Below are positions 43,286 through 52,511 of a stretch of 64,000 nucleotides of DNA, in pieces; the first letter of the stretch is position 1; the number at the start of each line of letters is the position of its first letter. Position numbers and translations under genes: made by a program. The notes below the pieces were generated by a model, which was not told where the DNA came from, did no database searches, and was given only the letters and a program-made list of their open reading frames with translations. This stretch comes from Robertmurraya sp047302285 (lineage in GTDB: Bacteria > Bacillota > Bacilli > Bacillales > Cytobacillaceae), in contig NZ_CP154845.1 in the NCBI RefSeq assembly GCF_047302285.1, positions 2,418,001-2,482,000 on the forward strand. The letters run 5' to 3'.

Positions 43286-43693
43286 TCATACGTTTATACT
43301 CTTTTCCGTACAAGTAATTTCAATCGTATGATTCATAGGGTCCAAAATCGGAAAGCTCCAATAACCGTTCCACTTTGGTATGTGATAGTATGTAGGGATC
43401 TCATGACGAGTTGCGGAATGTACTATTTGAATGAAATCTTCTTTATCACACTCTAATGACCAGCTTATTCTCGGTTCTGTACCACCTTGCCAACCTGGTT
43501 GAATTGAAAAACCGGATGCGAACGGGGTGTAATATTCGTGGAAATCGATACTTAATTGATGATCACCGATTTTAAAAGCTAACGTATTCGTGCTATCCCA
43601 AATAAGATCCAAATGAAGAATTTCTGTATAAAACCATTTCATTTTCGCTAAATCATTACAAAATATGTACGTAAATCCCCATCGTTTTGTCAT
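43286..43693 (-). CDS. VOC-family protein
   Basis: 135 residues from ATG 43693 behind AAGGGTGATG. Two beta-alpha-beta-beta-beta halves: TYIFCNDLAKMKWFYTEILHLDLIWD and GYWSFPILDPMNHTIEITC. Members include glyoxalases, dioxygenases and antibiotic-binding proteins; the ligand set is not diagnostic. A 28-base perfect palindrome lies just upstream, so expression is likely under a dedicated regulator. Followed by a 44-residue gene. Confidence 0.82.
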   Translation of the reverse strand: MTKRWGFTYIFCNDLAKMKWFYTEILHLDLIWDSTNTLAFKIGDHQLSIDFHEYYTPFASGFSIQPGWQGGTEPRISWSLECDKEDFIQIVHSATRHEIPTYYHIPKWNGYWSFPILDPMNHTIEITCTEKSINV

Positions 43694-43712
43694 TTCATCA
43701 CCCTTTTCAACC

Positions 43713-43740
43713 AAATTAACAAGAGTACTCTTGTTAATTT
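43713..43740 (-). promoter_or_regulatory. 28-base perfect palindrome, probable operator for the VOC gene
   Basis: Half-site AAATTAACAAGAGT followed immediately by its exact complement. It lies between the ribosome site and a promoter read on the minus strand as TTGAAA-N16-TACGAT just upstream, so it covers the transcription start. The form resembles MarR or TetR operators. No such regulator is adjacent. Confidence 0.7.
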
Positions 43741-43785
43741 GATCGTATCACAAATTTCTTAATTTTCAATTTTTATATCAATTTA

Positions 43786-44088
43786 TTAACCAAATAACAT
43801 ATGACCTGTAACTTCAAACCATATATTTTCTGCAACTACGAATAGTATGAACACGATAATGAAGGCGATAATCGAAAAGATAATTTTGTTTATAAGCCTT
43901 GTATTAAAACGGCTATATAACTTACCATTAAAACCAACAAGCAATATATATAATGGAACAGTGACCAACATTGCGATTAAATCAATATGAGAAAACGGAT
44001 TTCCAATGTAGGGATCTGAATAAACAGCTACTAGGATAATGGCGATAAAAATGATCGATTGATAGATTAAGAATTTTTTCCAAGACAT
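43786..44088 (-). CDS. Small integral membrane protein
   Basis: 100 residues from ATG 44088 behind GGAGA (an upstream ATG at 44124 has no site). Three predicted membrane segments: IYQSIIFIAIILVAVY, IDLIAMLVTVPLYILLVG and IIFSIIAFIIVFILFVV. Family not recognised. Single-gene unit, divergent from the ECF S component. Confidence 0.6.
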   Translation of the reverse strand: MSWKKFLIYQSIIFIAIILVAVYSDPYIGNPFSHIDLIAMLVTVPLYILLVGFNGKLYSRFNTRLINKIIFSIIAFIIVFILFVVAENIWFEVTGHMLFG

Positions 44089-44239
44089 AATATAAGGTCT
44101 CCGCTCTAAGACAAAATGGGTCATAATACGTCGGTTAAATAATTATACGATAACATATTGTAACAAAATATGATTATTTATTTATTTAATTCATTTTTCG
44201 TAGTATGATAGTATTTAAAAAATGGAAAGAGGTTAACAG

Positions 44240-44764
44240 ATGAATTCAACTTTGGCACCAAAACAATCAGTGAAAACAAAAACATTGGTCATTAATGCTC
44301 TTTTTATTGCATTGGTCTTTGTATCAACGATGTTCATTAATATCCGACTCCCTATTATGGGTAATGGAGGACTCATCCACTTAGGAAATGTTCCTCTTTT
44401 TATAGCTGCTTTTCTTTATGGCAGAAAATCTGGAGCGATCGCAGGCGCTGTCGGAATGGGGTTATTTGACCTTATCTCTGGTTGGACCGCCTGGGCCCCA
44501 TTTACGTTTGTTATTGTCGGAGCGATGGGTTATCTTGCTGGATTAATCGCTGAAAAGCTTCCAGGTAAAAAGTTATACGTTTATTCAATGGCTGTTGCCG
44601 TTGCTTTAATCATCAAAGTGGTAGGTTACTATTTTGCGGAAGTGCTTCTATACAGTAACTGGATGTTACCATTTGGTTCCGTACCAGGAAACATCATGCA
44701 AGTCGTCATCGCTGGTATTATCGTTGTTCCGCTAGCAGCACGATTAAAGAAACATTTAAAATAA
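44240..44764 (+). CDS. ECF transporter S component
   Basis: 174 residues, about six hydrophobic segments. KTLVINALFIALVFVSTMFINIRLP and GLIHLGNVPLFIAAFLYGRK, then GAIAGAVGMGLFDLISGW, are typical of the vitamin-binding S components of energy-coupling-factor importers (riboflavin/pantothenate-like group). The ATPase/T module is not nearby. No riboswitch is evident in the 150 bases before it, so the vitamin cannot be guessed. Confidence 0.85.
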   Translation: MNSTLAPKQSVKTKTLVINALFIALVFVSTMFINIRLPIMGNGGLIHLGNVPLFIAAFLYGRKSGAIAGAVGMGLFDLISGWTAWAPFTFVIVGAMGYLAGLIAEKLPGKKLYVYSMAVAVALIIKVVGYYFAEVLLYSNWMLPFGSVPGNIMQVVIAGIIVVPLAARLKKHLK

Positions 44765-44772
44765 TCGAAAAA

Positions 44773-44817
44773 GGATAGATGTGCAGTAGATAAATCACTG
44801 CCTCTATCCTTTTTTTT
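44773..44817 (+). terminator. Terminator after ECF S component
   Basis: Stem GGATAGA..GCAGT / ACTGC.TCTATCC followed by eight Ts. Confidence 0.85.
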
Positions 44818-44868
44818 AGGTGTTACTACGTAATCGAGTGATGGATAAAAATTTTTATAGAAATAAAC

Positions 44869-46797
44869 TTAGATTTTAACGGCTAATTTTGCACCTTCGT
44901 AAACTGCTTCCGTAATGGTTCTTGCTTGAAGAGCGTCACCGATAACCGTAACATTTTTCCTTAGGGAGATTAATTGTTCTTCAAGTGGATTATAAGCTTT
45001 TGCTCCAAGTGCGAGAATAATATGATCAAAGCCTTCTAGTTTTTCCTCTTGCCCGTTTCTTTCAAAAAGAACTGCACCTTTGGATAATGCCTTCACTTCC
45101 GAATTGGTCAAAAGTTTAACACCATACTGATTCAATCGCTCTAACAGCATACTCTTCACATCAAAATGCTCTTCCGTTGCAACATCTGCTTTCATTTCCA
45201 GGACGGTCACTTGGTGTCCATGTTCTCCTAAAAGATCAGCGGTTTCTACACCGACAAGTCCGCCACCAATAATTAATACTTTTTGTCCCACTCTCTCTTT
45301 TCCTTCAATGACATCGACTGCATCTAGAACACCAGCTTCTTCAATACCTTCAAAAACAGGACGTATTGGAACTCCACCCGTTGCTAGAACTACTTCATCG
45401 AACTCCACCAACATTTCTGGCGTTGCTTCTTGTCCATATTGGAAGGTAACACCATATTTTTCACCTAAAGTTACGTAAGCCCGGATGGCTTTAATCAATT
45501 CTTGTTTATGAGGTGGCATCGCACCAATGGCGACCTGACCACCTGGACGATCATTTTTCTCGATTAATGTAACGTGATGACCTCTTTTTGCCGCAATCCA
45601 CGCTGTTTCCAACCCAGCAGGTCCTCCACCAATAATCGCAATTTTTTTAGCTTCCTCAACCGGTTCAATTTTTAAAATTCCTTCTTTTCCGGTAAATGGG
45701 TTATACGTACAGGAAACGCCTGTATCCCACTCGTCTCTTCCTCTTGCCCCAGCACAGCGCTGCAGACAAGCCACACAAGGGATAATTTCTTCCACTCGGT
45801 TCTCTGCTACTTTGTTCGGAAACTCTGGATCTGCTAGAGATGTTCTTCCTAGTGCAAGCAGATCGGCAGAACCTGTAGCAACAATACCCTCTGCCAAATA
45901 AGGATCATTAATTCGTCCTGCAACGATGACGGGAACAGTGAGTGCTTCTTTTATATACGCTGCATTTCCAGCATTAAAGCCAGGCATCACAGCTTGAGGA
46001 GCTAATGTATTTTGACCGACACCATAACCACCTATCGATATACTAATCACGTCTGCACCTGCGTCTTCAAGCGCTTTTGCTACCATTCTAGATTCCTCTA
46101 GCTTTCTTCCACCAGAAACCGGTTCAACAGCACTAATTCTGATACTAACTGGGAAATCGAGCCCACATCTATCCTTAATACCTTGGATAATATTTTCCGC
46201 AAACCTCATCCTGTTTTTAAAAGAGCCACCGAACTCATCGATCCGTTTATTGGAATAGGCTGACATAAATTGTGCGATCATGTATTGGTGTGCCCCATGT
46301 AATTCCACGCCGTCATAACCAGATTCTTTTGCCCTTACTGCTGCCTCAACATATTTTTCAATCACTTGATAGACTTCTTCAGTGGAGAGTTCACGGGGAA
46401 CCTCTTTATAAGTAGGACTTGGTATTGGTGAAGCACCGACGGGTTGTTTTCCTGTGAAATTTTGAGACGTTTCGCGACCAGCATGATGTAGTTGGCAAAA
46501 GATTAAACCTCCATGATCATGGACAGCTGACGTTAATTTTAAATGTCCAGGAATAAACGTATCATCCCAAATCAATAATTGACCAGGCATCGCATATCCT
46601 TCTGGATCAACACATGTAAATTCAGTGAAAATTAAACTATATCCACCTTTTACTCTAGCAAGATAATAATCAATCGTACGTTCTGACACTTGACCATTTG
46701 GCTCTCCTAGATGTGTTCCCATAGCTGGAATGATGAAACGGTTTTTGAGCTCTAAATTTCCAATTTTTATCGGTGATAACACATGTTCGAAACTCAT
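44869..46797 (-). CDS. OYE/FadH-type flavin reductase with Fe-S cluster
   Basis: 642 residues. N-terminal FMN TIM barrel of the old yellow enzyme family (residues 1-330: LKNRFIIPAMGTHLGEPNG, HGAHQYMIAQFMSAYSNKR, DLLALGRTSLADPEFPNK), then cysteines CVACLQRC...C of the 4Fe-4S site (about 342-363; the last gap is longer than the usual eleven), then an FAD/NAD(P) module with IIGGGPAGLETAWIAAKRGH and VLIIGGGLVGVETADLLGE. Like 2,4-dienoyl-CoA reductase and enoate reductases, it transfers hydride to an activated double bond. Single-gene unit; substrate unknown. Confidence 0.88.
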   Translation of the reverse strand: MSFEHVLSPIKIGNLELKNRFIIPAMGTHLGEPNGQVSERTIDYYLARVKGGYSLIFTEFTCVDPEGYAMPGQLLIWDDTFIPGHLKLTSAVHDHGGLIFCQLHHAGRETSQNFTGKQPVGASPIPSPTYKEVPRELSTEEVYQVIEKYVEAAVRAKESGYDGVELHGAHQYMIAQFMSAYSNKRIDEFGGSFKNRMRFAENIIQGIKDRCGLDFPVSIRISAVEPVSGGRKLEESRMVAKALEDAGADVISISIGGYGVGQNTLAPQAVMPGFNAGNAAYIKEALTVPVIVAGRINDPYLAEGIVATGSADLLALGRTSLADPEFPNKVAENRVEEIIPCVACLQRCAGARGRDEWDTGVSCTYNPFTGKEGILKIEPVEEAKKIAIIGGGPAGLETAWIAAKRGHHVTLIEKNDRPGGQVAIGAMPPHKQELIKAIRAYVTLGEKYGVTFQYGQEATPEMLVEFDEVVLATGGVPIRPVFEGIEEAGVLDAVDVIEGKERVGQKVLIIGGGLVGVETADLLGEHGHQVTVLEMKADVATEEHFDVKSMLLERLNQYGVKLLTNSEVKALSKGAVLFERNGQEEKLEGFDHIILALGAKAYNPLEEQLISLRKNVTVIGDALQARTITEAVYEGAKLAVKI

Positions 46798-47110
46798 GAC
46801 AAAACCTCCTGATTCTTATTGGATGAAGGATGAACCTCAATCTACCCAAATTATACCTTTTATTATTGTGAATCAGTGAGCATATATATGAACTATTTGT
46901 GAAAGGAATCACATAAGGAAGTTGAAGAATTGAAAAAACTTTTCATCTATAGAATGGGTACTCCTAGTTATTGAAAATATCACTTTTTCTCGATCATGCC
47001 TCAAGACTTTTCAGTAATCTTTCATCTTAATATTCAATGGTAAAATTGAATTTTGATAAAGAGAAATAGGCTATTAAAAAGATTTCAATAGCCTGTGAAG
47101 CATACTTTTA
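46798..47110. other. Intergenic region with promoter side of the reductase and terminator of the amidase on the other end
   Basis: 313 bases. A possible -10 TATAAT (minus) near 46850 has no convincing -35. The only clear element is a hairpin AGGCTATT/AATAGCCT at 47068-47094, a few bases before the acetamidase stop is reached on the minus strand; its U-tract is poor. No open frame with a ribosome site. Confidence 0.4.
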
Positions 47111-48412
47111 TTATAAAATAGAATGATAGTGTTCCTTTATCAAGTCTGTTAAGTCTAGTTGATTAAGATATTTAGTTGGTGCAAGCATCGTTACTGTTAC
47201 AATTCCAGGATTTCTTCCAATTTCTATGGAGCCTGTAATCGTTGCTCGGTTCATCACTTCTGGTACTTCGATCCCTAGTACCTGCGCTCCACGGGCTAGC
47301 CCGTTATCTGTCGCTTCATTTAAAGTTGCACCTGAACCGATAAAGGAGATTGGAAGAGATTCTTCTAATTCGTTCACTCCCCACTGTTTTGCGACATTAA
47401 GTGCGGATTCTCTCTCCTTTTTCGTCATCGGCTTTGCAAGATAAGGCAAATCTTCTGCAACAGGAAGAAGAATCGGTCCTTCGATATTTAATCCTTTGAG
47501 AACTTTCACTTGAAGATTTACGATTCCCGAGACGTCTGCTGTATGACCAGCAATTTCTCCATCCCCCTGCATTGCATGCATATCACCGATATAGATACCT
47601 CCACCTTCTACTTTTACAGGGCATATCAAAATGGCTCCTTCTCTTACTCTATTAATATCCATATGGCCGTCTGTTCTACTTTCTAATTGTTCCTTCGTAA
47701 TTCCATATTCATGGGGAGCTCCAATCAAAAACTGACCAAAATCGCCTGCATTATGAGAGTCGGGAATAGGTCTTGATGGCGTTGTCCCAAGCTGCCCTAG
47801 AAATGGTCTTAGTCGTGCAACAGTCCCTACCATATCGTGAGGAGCAAATGTGACTATAGGATTTTGAACCGAATTTTCGGGAGTTGACATGAAGTTACGA
47901 CCATCCCTTGCTATTTCCTCGGCTGCTTCTTTATGGAGAGTAACACCTATTTTTCGATTAGAATCGAAGGCAATCGTATACCCGTTTGTAAAAACAAATG
48001 GGGTAACGTCCTGATTGCAGTTGATGCAACGAATAGCCTCAGGGCCAACCCCTTCTATCTTTGTTTCAGGATAGAGCTGTCCACAATTAGGGCATTTAAC
48101 CGCAACAAAAGGATCACCAAGAAATCTGCCATCTACAGGTTTATCATTCCCAGAAGAAGTAGCGAGCGATGTGACCTGAATGGACTTAATTCGAATGGCA
48201 ATTGCATCACCAACTTCTGCACCCTCTACATACACAGGCTTGGTTACTTCATGTCCACCACGAATACAAGGAGTAATCATCGGTCCCCAGCACCCTGGTG
48301 TCGTATTTGCAATAATATGACCACCATCCCTAACCGGACCAAGCATTTCTTCACTCGGATCTAAAATCCCATTTGTGAACTCATTAACATACACGGTTTG
48401 CTTTGCTTCCAT
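47111..48412 (-). CDS. Acetamidase/formamidase family protein
   Basis: 433 residues, FmdA/AmdA family, hydrolysing small amides to ammonia and an acid. Conserved: ANTTPGCWGPMITPC, PDSHNAGDFGQFLIGAPHEYG, GGGIYIGDMHAMQGDGEIAGHTADVSG. Within the chain is CPNCGQLYPETKIEGVGPEAIRCINC (about 109-135), a four-cysteine zinc-ribbon-like insertion characteristic of the longer members, not of minimal FmdA. Signal peptide absent. Single-gene unit; physiological substrate unknown. Confidence 0.88.
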   Translation of the reverse strand: MEAKQTVYVNEFTNGILDPSEEMLGPVRDGGHIIANTTPGCWGPMITPCIRGGHEVTKPVYVEGAEVGDAIAIRIKSIQVTSLATSSGNDKPVDGRFLGDPFVAVKCPNCGQLYPETKIEGVGPEAIRCINCNQDVTPFVFTNGYTIAFDSNRKIGVTLHKEAAEEIARDGRNFMSTPENSVQNPIVTFAPHDMVGTVARLRPFLGQLGTTPSRPIPDSHNAGDFGQFLIGAPHEYGITKEQLESRTDGHMDINRVREGAILICPVKVEGGGIYIGDMHAMQGDGEIAGHTADVSGIVNLQVKVLKGLNIEGPILLPVAEDLPYLAKPMTKKERESALNVAKQWGVNELEESLPISFIGSGATLNEATDNGLARGAQVLGIEVPEVMNRATITGSIEIGRNPGIVTVTMLAPTKYLNQLDLTDLIKEHYHSIL

Positions 48413-48511
48413 TGCTCATCATCCTCCACTCTATTATATTCTTACTTATATATTAACTCAGTATAAAGAATATTCAATTATTAAATCTTTTCTAGTGTTG
48501 TTATATACAAT

Positions 48512-48541
48512 AAAAAGCCCTAGTAAAAAAACTAGGACTTT
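48512..48541 (-). terminator. Terminator hairpin
   Basis: Stem AAAAAGCCCTAG/CTAGGACTTTT with a seven-A/T loop, T-run both ways. It ends either the 48596-48949 gene (minus) or insulates the amidase. Confidence 0.65.
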
Positions 48542-48595
48542 TAACAGTAACTAAATTGTAAGGGTATCAGTTGCTTCACATAGCTTTTTAGCAAC

Positions 48596-48949
48596 CTATT
48601 CACCCGAAACCCAAACTAATTTGATATTATACTTTGTATTTCCTTTAGTAAACACACGATTGAATTTCCCATCCAAAATTAATTGTTGTAATGAGCTCTT
48701 CGTTTCATCTGCCCACACATTTATTTTTCCTTGCCCATCATAAGGTGAAACAGATGACTGTTTCGCACTAATTTTCTCTAAATCATCTCCATCAAAATGA
48801 TGACGATGCTGGTAGTTGTAAGTGTCTGATTTATCCTTAAGCTTTAGTGGAGCACGATTGATTAATCTGTTTTTGCGGTAAAAAGAAATGATATTCGCTT
48901 TTCCTGATTTAATTTTATCAATTTCAATGATAATTTCCTTCTCATTCAT
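48596..48949 (-). CDS. Hypothetical protein, 117 residues
   Basis: From ATG 48949, nine bases after GGAG (frame opens at 49009, no site). Basic, soluble (MNEKEIIIEIDKIKSGKANI... KYNIKLVWVSGE), no recognised domain. Its C-terminal third (TKSSLQQLILDGKFNRVFTKG) is predicted mixed alpha/beta. Isolated gene, no functional context. Confidence 0.5.
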   Translation of the reverse strand: MNEKEIIIEIDKIKSGKANIISFYRKNRLINRAPLKLKDKSDTYNYQHRHHFDGDDLEKISAKQSSVSPYDGQGKINVWADETKSSLQQLILDGKFNRVFTKGNTKYNIKLVWVSGE

Positions 48950-49107
48950 ATGCATAGTCTCCATTTCCAAACCATATTTTTGAATCTTATTAATAATCAG
49001 TATCCCCAAAACTAATCAGAGGAAACATTACTCCTACTAAAACCGTCGTTTCATGGCGATTTTACCTCAATAATGTATCCATTCATTCATTATCCGTTTG
49101 CGATAAC

Positions 49108-49153
49108 AAAAAAGCTTGCAGAACTGTTTTCATTAAACTAGCCTGCAAGCTTT
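49108..49153 (-). terminator. Terminator of the P1 peptidase gene
   Basis: Ten-base stem AAAGCTTGCA/TGCAAGCTTT around a 23-base loop; minus strand then has TTTTTTG. Confidence 0.8.
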
Positions 49154-49244
49154 GAGCTAAAATCCTGTTATTCTAATGATACACTTATTTTCGATAAATA
49201 GCGATACTTATTTATGAACAGACTTACATAGTCCAATTCTTATC

Positions 49245-50318
49245 CTATTTTTTTAGCAGATGATAAGGAAACTCATTCACTCTTCTCCCTTTTCTTCCTA
49301 TCGTGGTTTCTGCATTAGTTAATGAATTTAAAATGGCTTCTTCAGTCGCCTCAGCTGCAGCAGTAAAAAGAGAATTCATAACAGATTTATCCTCTCTTAA
49401 AAGAAATTGTTGCTCCTTCTCATGTTCTGAAAAGTGAGGAACTGTCTGTGAAGTTGAAAAAGCAATCACAATATCTCCACTGCCATGGCTCATATGGCTA
49501 CCCGTTCTCCCCAAACCAATACCACATCTTTTAGCCATTCTTTGTAGCTGCCGTTCATTGACTGGAGCATCTGTCGCTAACACGATAATAATGGAACCAT
49601 CTGTTTGTGAATCTGTAGTGTCTTCGCTCATTTCGGATGCTATAAAACGATTATGAGTATGTAATTCTTCTTGAGTGCCGAAGTTGCTTAATACTAAACA
49701 ACCGACCGTGTAATTTTCTTGATTGGCGTCTATCGGAACTAATCGTGAGGAACAGCCTATTCCACCTTTATAACCGAAACAAACCATTCCAGTACCTGCG
49801 CCAACAGCCCCTTCTATAACTTTATCCGTAGAAGCTTTACTGATCGCCTCTTTTGCATGCTCTGGTTTTACTGGCATCATCCGAATCGAATTTAAATAGC
49901 TATCATTACATTCTCCTACCACTGTATTTGCAGTACCAGTGGTTTCACCGATTTCGGGATTTTGCTCTAACAGATATTCTAAAGTCCCTTGAGTAACAGC
50001 TGGAATTGCGAATGTATTGGTTAACATGATAGGGGACTCTAATCTTCCTAGTTCGTTTATTTGTACTAATCCGGTTGACTTTCCAAATCCATTAAAAACA
50101 TAACTCGTTGCGATCACCTTCTCACGAAATATGTTTCCTCCATGTGGAAGAATGGCTGTAACTCCAGTACACGCCCATTCGTTTTCCCCTTTTGTAAGTG
50201 GATGCTTAAGGGTCACATGACCAACATGCACCCCTTTGACATCCGTAATACAATTATTGGACCCAGGTGGTAACTGTCCAACTTTGAAACCCAATTCTCT
50301 TATTTTCCTCCTTGTCAT
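49245..50318 (-). CDS. P1-family (DmpA/BapA-type) aminopeptidase
   Basis: 357 residues from ATG 50318, nine bases after GGAGGG (frame opens further up at 50384). Self-processing Ntn-type peptidase: cleavage before the nucleophile Ser in QTDGSIIIVLATDAPVN (Gly-Ser as in DmpA), about residue 247. Other landmarks: NCITDVKGVHVGHVTL, NDSYLN, FGYKGGIGCSSRLV and VLSNFG. Family members release N-terminal amino acids or beta-amino acids. Single-gene unit between a terminator and the que operon. Confidence 0.85.
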   Translation of the reverse strand: MTRRKIRELGFKVGQLPPGSNNCITDVKGVHVGHVTLKHPLTKGENEWACTGVTAILPHGGNIFREKVIATSYVFNGFGKSTGLVQINELGRLESPIMLTNTFAIPAVTQGTLEYLLEQNPEIGETTGTANTVVGECNDSYLNSIRMMPVKPEHAKEAISKASTDKVIEGAVGAGTGMVCFGYKGGIGCSSRLVPIDANQENYTVGCLVLSNFGTQEELHTHNRFIASEMSEDTTDSQTDGSIIIVLATDAPVNERQLQRMAKRCGIGLGRTGSHMSHGSGDIVIAFSTSQTVPHFSEHEKEQQFLLREDKSVMNSLFTAAAEATEEAILNSLTNAETTIGRKGRRVNEFPYHLLKK

Positions 50319-50443
50319 AGTAACTCGCCCTCCAGTGATTAATGGTCCAAGCATTTTTATAGCATTTTTAAAGGAGTTGATCATTACTCTCTTATATCAG
50401 AAGGTACTCATAGGACATGTGTTACCCTCAATTTATTTTTAAC

Positions 50444-51169
50444 TTACACCCCACGCTTATTCCCCCAAATTAAGGTATGGAGCTGCGGGAGTACTCGAAC
50501 ATTTTTTAGTTCTTGGTCCTCTATTGTTTTGTTAATCAGCCATTCGTACTTATTTAACAAATGATGAACAAGCCCTTGAGTGTTCGTGGTTTGACTGTCA
50601 TCATTCCCAACTTGTAAATAGAATGGTAGAGTCGGATATCGAAGATGGATCTTTTTAGCATAAGAGAAATCGGCCTCATCAAAGATGACCACTTTCAAGC
50701 TAATATTGCCTAAATCGGCATTGACATATCTTTTGATAATCTCGTCTAATGCTTCAAAATCAGTGACCATTCCAGAGCTTGGTGGTTTCGGGGAAATCGT
50801 TAACTGATCAATCTGTAAGAACCAATCCTGCCATTTAGACCCTTGCGTTTCCAAGCCAATTTCAATGTGATTTTCCTTTAATAACTCGATTAAATAAGAA
50901 AGGTTTTTTAACAGAGCCGGGTTTCCTCCAGATAATGTAACGAAGGAAAACCCTTCCCCACCAATTCTCTTAAGCTCTTGCCATATTTCTTCCGCGGTCA
51001 TTTGTTTAATTAGGTCTTTACCTGAGCCATCCCAAGTAAAAGCAGAATCACACCATGAACACGAGTAATCACAACCGGCAGTTCGAACAAACATCGTTTT
51101 TTGCCCAATAACCATTCCTTCCCCTTGAATCGTGGGACCGAAGATTTCCATTACGGGAATTTTACTCAT
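50444..51169 (-). CDS. queE: 7-carboxy-7-deazaguanine synthase
   Basis: 241 residues from ATG 51169 (overlapping the queD stop). Radical SAM enzyme converting 6-carboxytetrahydropterin to CDG. FGPTIQGEGMVIGQ and the cluster motif CDYSCSWCD (CxxxCxxC, about 31-38), then VTLSGGNPALL and LETQGSKWQDWF. Last of queC-queD-queE; queF is not next to it. Confidence 0.94.
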   Translation of the reverse strand: MSKIPVMEIFGPTIQGEGMVIGQKTMFVRTAGCDYSCSWCDSAFTWDGSGKDLIKQMTAEEIWQELKRIGGEGFSFVTLSGGNPALLKNLSYLIELLKENHIEIGLETQGSKWQDWFLQIDQLTISPKPPSSGMVTDFEALDEIIKRYVNADLGNISLKVVIFDEADFSYAKKIHLRYPTLPFYLQVGNDDSQTTNTQGLVHHLLNKYEWLINKTIEDQELKNVRVLPQLHTLIWGNKRGV

Positions 51170-51641
51170 ATTCCATCCACTCCCGTCTTGCCTCTGCATA
51201 GCTTGTTGGTGTTTCAAATAAACGAATGAATTCTACCCTTGCATCTGGATGTGAATCTACAATTGCATCCTGTAATTGTTCATAGATCCATACAACCAAA
51301 TTTTCTGCCGTTGTATTCATTTTCGGCAAGGTTTCGTTTAAATATCGGTGATCAAGAAACACTTCAATTTTCTCTTTCCAGATCTTTTTAAGGTCACCAA
51401 AATCGATGACAATGCCAATCTCATCGACAAACGCACTTACACCTAGTATCACTTTATAGGTGTGGCCATGGAGATTTTTGCACTTACCCTCATAGCAATG
51501 AAGATGGTGAGCTGCATCAAAGGTAAATTCTTTACTGACAAGAACGCGCTTTTGATGATATTTGAGTTCGTTTTTTTTGATGTCTTGATCGATTTTTTGT
51601 AATTGCTCTACGATGCGAAAACCAAACATAGATGTATCCAT
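51162..51641 (-). CDS. queD: 6-carboxytetrahydropterin synthase
   Basis: 159 residues. PTPS-fold enzyme making CPH4 from dihydroneopterin triphosphate. Zinc histidines and catalytic residues in FDAAHHLHCYEGKCKNLHGHTYKV; LDHRYLNE and PTAENLV-type NTTAENLVVWIYEQL also conserved. N-terminal ~35 residues are longer than E. coli QueD but usual in bacilli. Start codon overlaps the queC stop (TAATG). Confidence 0.95.
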   Translation of the reverse strand: MDTSMFGFRIVEQLQKIDQDIKKNELKYHQKRVLVSKEFTFDAAHHLHCYEGKCKNLHGHTYKVILGVSAFVDEIGIVIDFGDLKKIWKEKIEVFLDHRYLNETLPKMNTTAENLVVWIYEQLQDAIVDSHPDARVEFIRLFETPTSYAEARREWMEYE

Positions 51642-52309
51642 TATTCTTCCACTCCTACTCGAGTTGAAAGATAACGGTCTAGCCCATTCTTTCTTAGCTT
51701 ACAAGAAGGACATTCACCGCAGCCATCACCAATCACACCGTTATAACAAGTTAATGTTTTTTCACGAACGAATTCTAAAGCATTCAAGTCATCCGCCATT
51801 TTCCATGTATCTGCTTTATCTAACCACATTAATGGCGTATGAATCACAAACTGCTTATCCATCGATAGATTAATGGTTACATTCAATGATTTAATAAATG
51901 CATCACGGCAATCAGGATACCCGCTAAAATCTGTTTCACAAACACCAGTAATGATATGCTTTGCATTAACTTGACTGGCAAGTACCGCTGCAAAGGATAA
52001 GAAAATCAGATTTCTCCCTGGAACAAAAGTAGATGGGAGCTCTCCATCCACTCCCTCTTTAATTTCAATATCATCTCTCGTTAACGCATTTGGCGCTAAC
52101 TGATTTAATAAATTCATATCTAAAATATGATGCTTAACGTTTAGTTCTTTTGCAATCGCTTTGGCACATTCAATTTCCTCGATATGCCGTTGATTGTAAT
52201 TAAACGTAACAGCCTCTACTTCCGCAAAAGTTTCAAGTGCCCAAAACAAACACGTTGTGCTATCCTGACCACCACTAAAAACAACAATCGCTTTTTCATC
52301 TTTTAACAT
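51641..52309 (-). CDS. queC: 7-cyano-7-deazaguanine (preQ0) synthase
   Basis: 222 residues from ATG 52309, ten bases after AAAGGAG; the longer reading from 52369 would run through the riboswitch terminator. PP-loop SGGQDSTTCLFWAL (residues about 11-24), zinc site CGECPSCKLRKNGL near the C-terminus. First gene of the operon behind the preQ1 riboswitch. Confidence 0.95.
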   Translation of the reverse strand: MLKDEKAIVVFSGGQDSTTCLFWALETFAEVEAVTFNYNQRHIEEIECAKAIAKELNVKHHILDMNLLNQLAPNALTRDDIEIKEGVDGELPSTFVPGRNLIFLSFAAVLASQVNAKHIITGVCETDFSGYPDCRDAFIKSLNVTINLSMDKQFVIHTPLMWLDKADTWKMADDLNALEFVREKTLTCYNGVIGDGCGECPSCKLRKNGLDRYLSTRVGVEE

Positions 52310-52329
52310 CAGAAAAACTCCTTTTTTTA

Positions 52330-52363
52330 AAAGAAAAAACAGTACCCCAAGATCGAAGTACTG
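52330..52363 (-). terminator. Expression-platform terminator of the preQ1 riboswitch
   Basis: Minus strand stem CAGTACT..GGTACTG followed by TTTTTTCTTTT, seven bases after the aptamer and 20 before the queC ribosome site. Confidence 0.9.
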
Positions 52364-52369
52364 CTTCAT

Positions 52370-52403
52370 CTTAGTTTTTTTAGAGAGGGGTGCTAGAACC
52401 TCT
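52370..52403 (-). promoter_or_regulatory. preQ1-I riboswitch aptamer
   Basis: Minus-strand core AGAGGTTCTAGCACCCCTCT followed by CTAAAAAAACTAAG. AGAGG pairs with CCTCT and the A-rich tail forms the H-type pseudoknot, exactly the preQ1-I class. It is expected to switch off queCDE when preQ1 is abundant. Confidence 0.95.
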
Positions 52404-52511
52404 TTTATTTAGCTAAGAACATACTAACATAAATTTTGGAGCGTGGGTATTGCTTTGAAAGAAGAAATAGCCATTTCGAAAAAGCCCTCTAATTTAAAGC
52501 GCCTTTTAGTC

